Assembly (NCBI GenBank): GCA_007118495.1
Contig: SKRM01000028.1
Location: 1-61,768 of the forward strand
Source of the DNA: Bacteroidales bacterium
Lineage (GTDB): Bacteria; Bacteroidota; Bacteroidia; Bacteroidales; UBA7960
Length of the DNA stretch: 61,768 nt
Direction: 5' to 3'
Shown: positions 35,020 through 43,901 of the stretch, one piece after another
How the letters are laid out: each line of letters opens with the position of its first letter
How positions within the stretch are numbered: the first letter of the stretch is position 1
Program-made: the position numbers and the translations under genes
Notes under the pieces: model-generated
The model's input: only the letters and a program-made list of their open reading frames with translations
What the model was told of the DNA's origin: nothing
The model's database searches: none

Positions 35020-36342
35020 TCAATAAACATAGAATGGCACATTCGCCGCACCAGCATTATTAAACTTATCTGTTACGTATACCAAAATGCGGTATTCTCC
35101 AGGCTCAGCAGGTGCCTGGAAGGTGACTCCGGAAATATCAGCTGATATAATCAACCCTTCAATACTTTCGGGTCGCGGTTCGTAATCACCACCATCGCTA
35201 AGCACTTCGGGTTCGGGCATGATTTCAGCCCTGACGCTCAATTGCTCCATACGGGCATATTCAAAATCGATCTTTACTGTATATTGTCCGTTGCGAACCA
35301 ACTCCACGTCATCAAAACGTCCGCCCTTACCAACTATAGAGATGTCATAGACCCTGGGAGCCTTATTCTCAGGCCATTGTCCCGTCCAAAGATATTCCAT
35401 CATCTGCACATGCTCCATACTTTCACCTGCTTCGGTAAAAAAGCCATACCACGACGGAGTGCGTTCCTGTTTTTGTCCCCACAGAAAAACGTATGAACCC
35501 ATGCAATTGGCTTCATCAGCCAGGATTACATTCTGGTAGCGGATTCTGATGGCTTCAGCTTTTTCTGATGAGGTTTGCTCAATGGGTCTGCCCCACGATG
35601 TCCGGGGCATCTCCCAGTGTCCGGTCATGCCCCATTCTGTGACCAGGTAAGGACCATCGTATCCGGCATTGCTGAGATATTGCTGCAAATTAATAAGTTC
35701 ACCATACATTTGAATGGACAGAAAATCAATATCAGGACAATTGGCTGCTATATACTCCACCTCATTGGGTCCGATGCCCGCAAGCATGGTGGTTGTAACA
35801 TGGTTTCCGTCAACCTCTTTGATCATCCGGGCAATATCGTTCACCGCATCCCAAACTTTAAAATTGGTATAGCGGAGATTGAGCTCATTGCCGATGCCCC
35901 ACCCAAGCAGTGCAGGATGGTCTTTCATTTCCATGACCTCATTGCGAATACGTTCGAGCTGCTCTGCTACGGCAACTTCGTCGTCATAATCGAACCCGTG
36001 CCGTTCACGTGCCACCTCAAGACCCATCATCACCATGAGACCATGCTCATAAGCTTCGTCAAGAACTTCAAGCCCTGAGCGCTGACTGTTGTCAGTGCGC
36101 CAGGTGCGGAATGAGTTGCCACCATGGGCTGCAATCTGGTAACAAGGTCCAAATTCACAACCTGCGCCTTTTACATAAAATTCTTCACCATTTACAAAAA
36201 GCCTGAATTTGCCGTCAACTTGCAGCATTTCAACATGAGACGGACCTTCTGCAAGGTACTTGCTTGCGGGCTCCTGTGTTGGGGTGCATGCGTAAAGCAT
36301 CATGACAAAAAGGACTAGCAATACTGTTGTTAGGTTTTTCAT
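35020..36342 (-). CDS. GH158-like / GH2-TIM-type glycosidase lipoprotein
   Basis: 440 residues; lipobox LYAC (Cys19). A clan GH-A barrel with acid/base Glu153 (GWGIGNELN) and nucleophile Glu236 (YLVTEWGMTG), then an Ig-like C-terminal domain from about residue 335. The 83-residue distance between the two Glu, the length and the Ig tail are as I recall for the GH158 beta-1,3-glucanase of human-gut Bacteroides; general tools may label it GH2 TIM-barrel or GH5. Family assignment is therefore moderate, catalytic capacity fairly sure. In the PUL it would be a surface or periplasmic endo-glucanase. Confidence 0.68.
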   Translation of the reverse strand: MKNLTTVLLVLFVMMLYACTPTQEPASKYLAEGPSHVEMLQVDGKFRLFVNGEEFYVKGAGCEFGPCYQIAAHGGNSFRTWRTDNSQRSGLEVLDEAYEHGLMVMMGLEVARERHGFDYDDEVAVAEQLERIRNEVMEMKDHPALLGWGIGNELNLRYTNFKVWDAVNDIARMIKEVDGNHVTTTMLAGIGPNEVEYIAANCPDIDFLSIQMYGELINLQQYLSNAGYDGPYLVTEWGMTGHWEMPRTSWGRPIEQTSSEKAEAIRIRYQNVILADEANCMGSYVFLWGQKQERTPSWYGFFTEAGESMEHVQMMEYLWTGQWPENKAPRVYDISIVGKGGRFDDVELVRNGQYTVKIDFEYARMEQLSVRAEIMPEPEVLSDGGDYEPRPESIEGLIISADISGVTFQAPAEPGEYRILVYVTDKFNNAGAANVPFYVY

Positions 36343-36416
36343 ATTTTCTAGCTTACTATTTGTTTTACTGCCTGTTGTTCTCAGTAAGTTTTAGCAACAG
36401 GGGTGTATTACCTTTA

Positions 36417-38006
36417 TCAGTCTGCCTTTTTTGGTATCGAATGAGTTAACTGTTCTTCAAGTTCTTCGAGCGACTTGCCTTTGGTTTCTGGGATAAAGCG
36501 CCAGACAAAGACAAAGGTTAACAGTCCGAAAATGGCGTAAATCAGATAAGTGCCGGCTGAACCCAACAGTTCTAATTGAACCGGAAATACAGTGGCTACC
36601 GAGAAACTGACAATGGAATTCCAGAAACCCATGATAGAGATGGCCAGTCCGCGCAGCTTGTTGGGGAAAATCTCTGACAGCAAAGCCCACATCACTGGCC
36701 CCAATGAAATAGCAAAAGAAGCCACAAACAACAAAAGCCCTATCAATACCCAAATGGAGTGGATGCTGATGGAGTGCTTCAGGATTATCTCTTTGAAACT
36801 ATTATAGGTGTCCTGACCCACTTTATCTTTGATAATGCTGAAAAAGGCTACTTCGTTTTCAAATTCCACCCCTTGAAGCTCAGAGAGTGAACGGATATTG
36901 TCAATATGGTGTGTCTCTGTGTGCATTGACTCAACTTCTTCCATCAGTAGCTCCATGGTTTGTGCATCGATGGTATAGGTGGCATTCTTGAAAGAGACAC
37001 TTACAATAAGCATTGAAATACAAATGCCCGCTGCTCCGATATACAGCAATGGTCTGCGGCCAAGCTTATCAATGACCAACATGGCTAAAATGGTCATCAC
37101 CACATTGGTAACTCCCAGAATGGCTGCCTGCAAGAAAGCTGCGTCTTTACCTCCACCAGCCATTTCAAAGATCATGGGGGCATAGTAGAAAATGGCATTG
37201 ATGCCTGTAATTTGCTGAAAGAATGCAATCCCGAAACCAATGATCAATACGGTTTTCATACGCGATGAGAACACATCTGACCATTTGGCTTTCTCAAGGG
37301 TATTCTCCTCTTCGAGCAGGCTTGTCTGGATTTCTTTGTACACAACCAACGACTTGTCTGCTCCATTGATTTTTGCCAATACCCCGAGTGCTTCTTCATC
37401 CCGACCTTTTTGCATAAGCCAGCGCGGGCTTCTGGGTACCAAAAACAAAAGTGCCAGATAAAGCAGGGCAGGTACGGCCTCAACCCCCAACATAACCCTC
37501 CATTTTAAATCAGGATCGGCAATGGTCTGTTGAAAAAAGTAGTTTGAGAAATAGGCCATTGATATACCAACCACGATATTAAGCTGATTGAAGGTGACCA
37601 GTTTGCCACGCATTTTTTTAGGGGCAATTTCAGCAATGTACATGGGTGCAACCAGAATGGCCATCCCAACTCCCAAGCCACCCAAAATTCTTGCGAAAAG
37701 AAAGATCACGATATCAAATGACAGGGCCGTGATTATGGCACTCAGGGTGAACAATACAGCTGTTAGCTTCAGAATGTTACGCCGGCCATATTTGTCAGCC
37801 AGACGCCCTGCAATGATGTTCCCCATGATAGCTCCCAGAATGAGCGAGCTTACCGAAAAGCCAATCAGCACCGATCCGGAATCAAGTCCGAATGTACCGC
37901 GATAAAATGGTGTAGCACCTGAGATAACTGCGCTGTCAAACCCCAACAGGAACCCACCCAGGGCTACAATCAGGCTGATGAAAATTGTATAGGCTTTCTG
38001 ATTCAT
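36417..38006 (-). CDS. MFS sugar porter with enlarged loop
   Basis: 529 residues, sugar porter family: GRLADKYGRR (loop 2-3), PMYIAEIAPKKMRG, PRSPRWL, QQITGINAIFYYAP, DKLGRRPLL and the end PETKGKSLEELE. Twelve helices. The loop between helices 9 and 10 (about residues 340-413) is about 70 residues, acidic and His-containing; ordinary sugar porters have a short loop there. It is a likely glucose or small glucoside importer in the inner membrane, encoded between susD (26 bp) and the GH158-like gene (74 bp). Confidence 0.92.
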   Translation of the reverse strand: MNQKAYTIFISLIVALGGFLLGFDSAVISGATPFYRGTFGLDSGSVLIGFSVSSLILGAIMGNIIAGRLADKYGRRNILKLTAVLFTLSAIITALSFDIVIFLFARILGGLGVGMAILVAPMYIAEIAPKKMRGKLVTFNQLNIVVGISMAYFSNYFFQQTIADPDLKWRVMLGVEAVPALLYLALLFLVPRSPRWLMQKGRDEEALGVLAKINGADKSLVVYKEIQTSLLEEENTLEKAKWSDVFSSRMKTVLIIGFGIAFFQQITGINAIFYYAPMIFEMAGGGKDAAFLQAAILGVTNVVMTILAMLVIDKLGRRPLLYIGAAGICISMLIVSVSFKNATYTIDAQTMELLMEEVESMHTETHHIDNIRSLSELQGVEFENEVAFFSIIKDKVGQDTYNSFKEIILKHSISIHSIWVLIGLLLFVASFAISLGPVMWALLSEIFPNKLRGLAISIMGFWNSIVSFSVATVFPVQLELLGSAGTYLIYAIFGLLTFVFVWRFIPETKGKSLEELEEQLTHSIPKKAD

Positions 38007-38032
38007 ACGTAACAGTCTATCAGGATGGGTTA

Positions 38033-39589
38033 CTAATAACCGGCATTTTGGTTGAAGACACCGGCAGACAAGTCAATCTCAGTTAGGGGTATGGGCAAGA
38101 ATCCCCTGGTTGCCTGATTAAATGAAACGTTAAAGGTTTCTTGTTCTCCAACATAATTAGGCCCACGAATACCTGAATGGCTTAATTCCTGACTGGCGTA
38201 GGTCATACCCCGCCTTAATACGTCGAAATACCTGATTCCCTCAAGCGAAAGCTCCAGCCTTCGCTCTCTCCATATGTTTTCGGGTGTTGCCGGTACGGGA
38301 TCCAGACCAACCCTGGCCCTGACCCTGTCAAGATACACCTGTTTGTTTGGACTGTCGAGTTCAGCAGCCATCAGCAAAACGTCTGAAAAGCGTATTACGC
38401 GGAAGTTGGTGGTGCGGTTAAGCTCAAACTGTCCGCCTCCGCCCCAATGTTCTGCATCAGAGGTGTATTTTCTTGAAAAATAACCCGTGTGCTGATAGCC
38501 CTTGCTCAGGGTGCCATCCAGATCTTGTTCACGGAGAATGGTATGTTGAAAGCGTGGATCACCTTCCATAAACTGAGCAAGTTTATGACTAACAGTTCCA
38601 AAACTCCACCCCCTGTTCCATTTGGTCGATCCGGTTACCCTTGGTCCCTGCATCTGTGAAGCCAGGTTGCCGGCACCTCCACGCGGATAACCCCAGTCCC
38701 ACCAAGTTGGAGTGTCGCCGTGCGCTATCTCGAAAACCGACTCTGCCCCAAATTCACCTGCAAGCCTGAAATTATTTTCATATTTAGGCAAAAGATCATG
38801 GCCACTGTTGGCAATCATGTCTTCAAGTTGTGCAAGTACATAGGCTCGGTTTACAGTTGTACCTCCTGCCACAAGCTCAGCTCCGTATACCCCGTTATAA
38901 AACAGATATACCCTGGCAAGTAATCCCTGGGCGGCCCATTTTGTAATTCGTCCGGTTTCTGCAGCAGGCACCGATTCAGGCAGATCAGCAATGGCCTCAA
39001 CCAGGTCAAGGGCAATTTGGTCATATACTTCTTTGGGGGTGCTTTGCGGCTGACTGTATTCTGATGGGCCCGACAAGGTTCTTGTAAGAAGTGGAATATT
39101 TTCAAAAAACCTGACTTGCTCAAAGTAGAAATAGGCCCGCATGAATTTCACCTCTGCTACAGTCCTTTTTTTGAAGCTTTCTGGTGCTTCGATATCGTCT
39201 ATAACCTCGAGATACAGGTTAGCCCGGTAAATGCCAATGTAATTCTTTATCCATGTGGCATGTACAACCGGGTTGGCCGGTGGAATGTTATGTTCGTTTA
39301 ACTGATTGAAATTAAGTCCGTCATTGGCATCTGAACCACCACCAAATGCATCATCTGAAAGCACATCAGCCACAGTTACAAAAGGAGCCCAGCTGACACC
39401 GGGGGTTGACTGATAGGTGAGTACATCATAAACAGCTACCAGAGCCTGAAATGCGTCTTCCTGTGTTTTGTAAAAGTTTGAACTTACAACCTGATCCAAA
39501 GGTTTAAGGTCAAGAAAATCTTCGCTGCATCCCACTAAGAAGATGGCGATTAGGAAAACCGGGATTGATTTGATCGATATATTTTTCAT
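38033..39589 (-). CDS. SusD/RagB family glycan-binding lipoprotein
   Basis: 518 residues from the ATG at 39589; the frame is open to 39682, but that start would place 31 extra residues before the signal peptide. Lipobox LVGC (Cys21). SusD family features: DFLDLKPLDQVVSSNFYKTQEDAFQAL at the mature N-terminus (in part), a TPR-like helical body (EVKFMRAYFYFEQVRFF), and RRLELSLEGIRYFDVLRRG near the end. It caps the SusC channel at the cell surface and binds the oligosaccharide. The gap to susC is 19 bp. Confidence 0.93.
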   Translation of the reverse strand: MKNISIKSIPVFLIAIFLVGCSEDFLDLKPLDQVVSSNFYKTQEDAFQALVAVYDVLTYQSTPGVSWAPFVTVADVLSDDAFGGGSDANDGLNFNQLNEHNIPPANPVVHATWIKNYIGIYRANLYLEVIDDIEAPESFKKRTVAEVKFMRAYFYFEQVRFFENIPLLTRTLSGPSEYSQPQSTPKEVYDQIALDLVEAIADLPESVPAAETGRITKWAAQGLLARVYLFYNGVYGAELVAGGTTVNRAYVLAQLEDMIANSGHDLLPKYENNFRLAGEFGAESVFEIAHGDTPTWWDWGYPRGGAGNLASQMQGPRVTGSTKWNRGWSFGTVSHKLAQFMEGDPRFQHTILREQDLDGTLSKGYQHTGYFSRKYTSDAEHWGGGGQFELNRTTNFRVIRFSDVLLMAAELDSPNKQVYLDRVRARVGLDPVPATPENIWRERRLELSLEGIRYFDVLRRGMTYASQELSHSGIRGPNYVGEQETFNVSFNQATRGFLPIPLTEIDLSAGVFNQNAGY

Positions 39590-39608
39590 GACAATATTCC
39601 TTTTTGTT

Positions 39609-42600
39609 CTAGAATGAAATACTTGTACCCAGGCGGAAAGTTCTTGCCTGTGGGTAAATACCCCTGTCAATGCCAATATCAAATGAGCTAAGGGCTCCGA
39701 TTTCCGGATCAGCTCCTGAATACCTGGTCAGTGTAATGAGGTTTTCAGCAGATATATAAATCCGGAAGTTTCTTGCATGGATCCTGTTTAGTACCCTGGC
39801 CGGAATTGTATATCCTATCTGGATATTTTTAAGCCTGACAAATGAAGCATCTTCAATATACAGGTCAGATATCCTGTTGTTGTTATTGCGGTCGCTGAAG
39901 GTAAACCGGGGGATTGTATTTGACGTACCCTCACCTGTCCAGCGGTCTAGCATGTCTGCTGAAAGGTTGGTGTTGTTCAGATCGCGTCTTCTTATCCCGT
40001 TAAATACATCATTTCCGTATGTTCCAATAACCAGGAAACCCAGATCAAATTGTTTGTACTCGAAGTTTCCATTCATGCCGAATGTCCAGTCAGGTGTGGG
40101 TTTGCCAATCATTGTACGGTCATCAGCGTTGATCACGCCATCTCCGTTCACATCTACAAAACGCACATCGCCCGGCCGGGCATTGGGTTGAAGCCGTTGA
40201 CCATTTTGGTTAATATGGCGGTTAACATCATCCCAGGTCTGAAATATCCCATCTGTAACATATCCATAAAAATATGCTATGGGTAAGCCCAGCTCGGTAC
40301 GTGTTACCATACCTGCCACAGCCCAGTTTGCACCCGGAAGCACACCTTCTGCGTTTCCGATTTTTGTCATCTGGTTTTTGTTGTATGCTCCGTTTATGCC
40401 AATCGAATAGCGAAAGTCCGGGCGGTAGTGACGCCAGTTAAGCGATAACTCCACACCCCTGTTCTCTACACTTCCGACATTGGCAACAGGCGGATCATTG
40501 CCTACATGCCCGGGAATGGGGATGACTTCGAGCAGGCCTTTGGTGGTTTTAATGTAATAGTCAATGGTACCGGTTAACCGGTTGTCATAAGCACCAAAGT
40601 CAATGGCTATATCAATTTGTTCAGATTCTTCCCACCTGATATCCTGGTTGGCAATGAACGATGGCGAAGCACCAAAGGCCCTGCCCCCTCCAAAAATATA
40701 CCCCCTGCTTCTGTCAATTGTTGAGATGAATTGGTAGTCACCGATTTCCTGGTTACCATTAACTCCCCAGGATGCCCTCAATTTGATTACCTCAAGTGGA
40801 CCCAGTGATGGGAAGAAATTTTCTTCGCTGATCATCCATGTTACCCCAACTGATGGAAATGTACCGAAGCGGTTGTTGGGACCAAACTTTGAAGAACCAT
40901 CTCTGCGTATCGTGGCATTAAAGGCGTATCTGGCCTGGTAGTCGTAAGTGATACGTCCAAAAAGCGAGAGGATGGCTGCATGGGATGCGCCGCCATAGGC
41001 TTGCCAGACTGTATCTGTGGCCATATTCAGATAAACATGGTTGGGATTGCTTACATCAACATCGGCATTGAATCCATATAGGTTTTCGAAGTTAAATTTG
41101 CTGGCCGTGGTACCGACGAGTGCCGAAAAATTGTGGTCATCAATTTGCTTTGCGTATGAAAGGGTGTTTTCAAATTGCCAGGTGAAATACCTGTTAATGT
41201 TTTTCTGTACAGTGGTTTTTTCCGTATTCAACTGGGCGCCATTGAGGTAAAACAAAGGCTGAAAAGAGTCATCGAGAACATAAGCCAGATCAACGCCCAG
41301 TGATGTTCTGAATTTTAAGTTATCCAGGGGTTCAACTTCGCCAAATATATTCCCCACGATTTTATCCACCCTGGTTTCCGCATTTTGAATTTCAAGCAAT
41401 GCCAATGGGTTTACGATTTCTGCTCCCACATACTGGGATATACCATACATTTTTCCCTCAGCATTGGTTACCACCGGTTGATTGGAATAGGGAGGCAGGG
41501 AAAGTAAGTTTTCATTTTGTTCGAAAACGGGTGTAAGCGGGTCGAGGTTAAGGGCACTGCTGTAAGCTGCATTGAATGATGCATTACTGGCAATCCCTCT
41601 TCTGATAATATGTGTATAGGCCAAATTGTTCCCAAATTGAATGAAGTCATTCACCTGGTGACGGGTATTAAGCCGTGCGGTAATACGGTCAAACTGTGAC
41701 CGGTCACCTCCGATGATACCCTGTTGTGTAAAATAAGACAATGAAGAAGCATATGTTGATCGCTCTGTGCCACCGTTTACTGACAGCTCATGGTTGGCTA
41801 TGGGCGCATTGCTTTCAAACAATTCTTTTTGCCAGTTGGTGTCAAATTGAGGGATCTCATTTAAATCAAATGGTTCGGGCCTGCCTGCGTTTCTGGCGCC
41901 TTCATTCATCATCATTTTGTATTGCTCAGCGTTAAGTACGTCAAGCATGCGCGCCACATTTTGAACGCCCTGATAGAATGAATAATTCAGACTAAGATCG
42001 CCCTTTGTTCCACTTTTGGTTGTAATGAGCACGACACCATTGGCTGCCCTGGCACCATAAATTGCTGCAGATGCTGCATCCTTCAATACATCAATTGACT
42101 CAATGTCGCCAGGATTAAGAAAATCAATACCGCTAACAACCATGCCGTCTACAACATATAGGGGTTCTGCATTGCCCGTTGTTCCTGCACCGCGTATGCG
42201 TACCGTGGGTGCTTCACCAGGCTGGCCTGACAGGTTGGTGACCTGTACGCCGGCAGCTCTGCCCTGCATGGCTTGTTCAATGCGAAGAACCGGCGTAGAA
42301 GTGATTTCTTCAGCATCTATACTGGAGATTGCTCCGGTTACAACCTTTTTTTGTTGTGTGCCATAGCCCACCACCACAAATTCTTCAAAAGTGGTGATGT
42401 CAGGTTGCAATTGTACGTTGCGGGTAATTGTTTCACCTGGCTCAAAGGTGATTTCAATCTGCTGAGCCATATAGCCTACATAACTGTAAACGATGATAAA
42501 TGTGCCGGCATCAAGGCTTAGCTGATAATCACCGTCTATACCGGTTACTGTTCCCCTTGTGGTTCCTTGTACCATGATGGTAGCTCCTGGAAGTGATTCG

Positions 42601-42707
42601 CCCGTAACCCGGTCAGTCATAACGCCCTGCAGGGTCTGGGCCTGAAGCGTGCTGGTCAGGAACATTCCCGGGATCAGCAGCAATAATGATAATACTATGC
42701 TCTTCAT
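39609..42707 (-). CDS. SusC/RagA family TonB-dependent transporter
   Basis: 1032 residues: signal peptide, a CarboxypepD_reg-like beta domain (GVMTDRVTGESLPGATIMV), a TonB-box-like region before VVVGYGTQQKK, the plug with the RIRGAGTTGNAEPLYVVDG motif and IESIDVLKDAASAAIYG, and a 22-strand barrel with a typical terminal strand. It imports oligosaccharides across the outer membrane with TonB energy. The gene is sandwiched between GH16 (11 bp) and susD, whereas many PULs place susC first. Confidence 0.95.
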   Translation of the reverse strand: MKSIVLSLLLLIPGMFLTSTLQAQTLQGVMTDRVTGESLPGATIMVQGTTRGTVTGIDGDYQLSLDAGTFIIVYSYVGYMAQQIEITFEPGETITRNVQLQPDITTFEEFVVVGYGTQQKKVVTGAISSIDAEEITSTPVLRIEQAMQGRAAGVQVTNLSGQPGEAPTVRIRGAGTTGNAEPLYVVDGMVVSGIDFLNPGDIESIDVLKDAASAAIYGARAANGVVLITTKSGTKGDLSLNYSFYQGVQNVARMLDVLNAEQYKMMMNEGARNAGRPEPFDLNEIPQFDTNWQKELFESNAPIANHELSVNGGTERSTYASSLSYFTQQGIIGGDRSQFDRITARLNTRHQVNDFIQFGNNLAYTHIIRRGIASNASFNAAYSSALNLDPLTPVFEQNENLLSLPPYSNQPVVTNAEGKMYGISQYVGAEIVNPLALLEIQNAETRVDKIVGNIFGEVEPLDNLKFRTSLGVDLAYVLDDSFQPLFYLNGAQLNTEKTTVQKNINRYFTWQFENTLSYAKQIDDHNFSALVGTTASKFNFENLYGFNADVDVSNPNHVYLNMATDTVWQAYGGASHAAILSLFGRITYDYQARYAFNATIRRDGSSKFGPNNRFGTFPSVGVTWMISEENFFPSLGPLEVIKLRASWGVNGNQEIGDYQFISTIDRSRGYIFGGGRAFGASPSFIANQDIRWEESEQIDIAIDFGAYDNRLTGTIDYYIKTTKGLLEVIPIPGHVGNDPPVANVGSVENRGVELSLNWRHYRPDFRYSIGINGAYNKNQMTKIGNAEGVLPGANWAVAGMVTRTELGLPIAYFYGYVTDGIFQTWDDVNRHINQNGQRLQPNARPGDVRFVDVNGDGVINADDRTMIGKPTPDWTFGMNGNFEYKQFDLGFLVIGTYGNDVFNGIRRRDLNNTNLSADMLDRWTGEGTSNTIPRFTFSDRNNNNRISDLYIEDASFVRLKNIQIGYTIPARVLNRIHARNFRIYISAENLITLTRYSGADPEIGALSSFDIGIDRGIYPQARTFRLGTSISF

Positions 42708-42718
42708 ATTCGTTTGTT

Positions 42719-43840
42719 TTAGAGTTGCTGAAAAACGCGCACATAATCAACACGCATTTGTTGGGGAAAGACTGTGGTTGCATCCGGACTCCCCGGCCAA
42801 TTACCACCGACAGCCACATTAAATAAGAAGAAAAACTCCTGGTGAAATTCAGTCATATGACTGGGGGTAATGTCAATTTGATAGAATTGGATGTCATTGA
42901 CATACCAGGTGATCCGGTTCTGATTCCAGATAATGCTGAAAACATGGTACTCAGAACCAAAAGTGCCTGTGGGTAAGGTATACGATCCACCTGCATGCAC
43001 ATGGCCATTCAGATGCCAGTGCAGTGTGCCGTGAACCGTATTTTCCCTTCCATTGCCACCAATCATTTCCATGATATCAATTTCACCGCATCTGGGCCAT
43101 CCCACAGTGGTAATGTCATTGCCCAACATCCATAATGCCGGCCAGATGCCCTGCCCGGCAGGCAGCAATGCCCTGATATCAATGCGGCCGTACCTGAATG
43201 ATTGTTTGCCTTGTGTTTTCATCCTGGTCGATGTAAACTGGCGGCCGCCAAAATTCTCCCTGCGGGCTTCGATAGTCAACACCCCATCTTCAACCCATGC
43301 ATTTTGCTCGCGGTAATACTGTAGCTCATTGTTGCCCCACCCGCATAATTGGGGGCAACCATCTCCGATTTCAAAAACCCAGTTGTCTGCATTGATTGAA
43401 TTGCCCTCAAACTCGTCATGCCAAACCAACTCCCACCCCTCATAATGCATTGGTGTTGTGTAACCCTGATGGGGTGGTACATCCTGCCCTATTACAATGG
43501 TGACGGGCACAACCTGCCGTAAAAACCGGCCGGATGAGCCATAGGCCCTTATATCCAGTTCAAAATTGCCCGGTTGGATAAATGTATATTCAAAAGTACC
43601 AGTGATGTTGGTTTCGACGGGCTCACTAGTTGCTGAACCAATGCGCAACTGAAATTCAATTGCATGATCAGCCCAGGCCTGGATGTATACACGTCCACTT
43701 TTGTCATCTGCAATCTCTACTTCAACTATTAAATTGGCAGGATCTCCTGTGTTTAGTGATTTATCATCCTCACAGGCATACATCACCAACATGGTGACTG
43801 TAAAAAATATGGCAGACACGGTCAACTTAGGTGTTGGCAT
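42719..43840 (-). CDS. GH16 endo-beta-1,3-glucanase (laminarinase type)
   Basis: 373 residues; lipobox MYAC (Cys23). After a beta-sandwich region of about 100 residues, the GH16 jelly roll begins near WELVWHDEFEG. The active site GEIDIMEMIG has Glu253 (nucleophile), Asp255 and Glu258 (acid/base), with the extra Met of the beta-bulge form typical of laminarinases. WPALWMLG and the C-terminal FNVAVGGNWPG are further family marks. It is lipid-anchored, probably at the surface, and would cut long beta-1,3-glucan. A strong hairpin separates it from the upstream PKD-protein gene. Confidence 0.93.
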   Translation of the reverse strand: MPTPKLTVSAIFFTVTMLVMYACEDDKSLNTGDPANLIVEVEIADDKSGRVYIQAWADHAIEFQLRIGSATSEPVETNITGTFEYTFIQPGNFELDIRAYGSSGRFLRQVVPVTIVIGQDVPPHQGYTTPMHYEGWELVWHDEFEGNSINADNWVFEIGDGCPQLCGWGNNELQYYREQNAWVEDGVLTIEARRENFGGRQFTSTRMKTQGKQSFRYGRIDIRALLPAGQGIWPALWMLGNDITTVGWPRCGEIDIMEMIGGNGRENTVHGTLHWHLNGHVHAGGSYTLPTGTFGSEYHVFSIIWNQNRITWYVNDIQFYQIDITPSHMTEFHQEFFFLFNVAVGGNWPGSPDATTVFPQQMRVDYVRVFQQL

Positions 43841-43856
43841 TGAAGTTTACAGTATA

Positions 43857-43886
43857 GACAATGGCCGGCGATTGCCGGCCATTGTC
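43857..43886 (-). promoter_or_regulatory. perfect 13-bp stem hairpin between PUL genes
   Basis: Two 13-base arms (43857-43869 and 43874-43886, top strand GACAATGGCCGGC and its exact complement) with a 4-base loop. It lies in the 61-bp gap between the PKD-protein stop and the GH16 start. It is GC-rich and not followed by a T-run on the minus strand, so it is more likely an RNA processing, stability or attenuation element than a full terminator. It could set the ratio of the abundant surface binder to the enzymes downstream. Confidence 0.7.
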
Positions 43887-43901
43887 AAAAGGTTATGTAA
43901 T

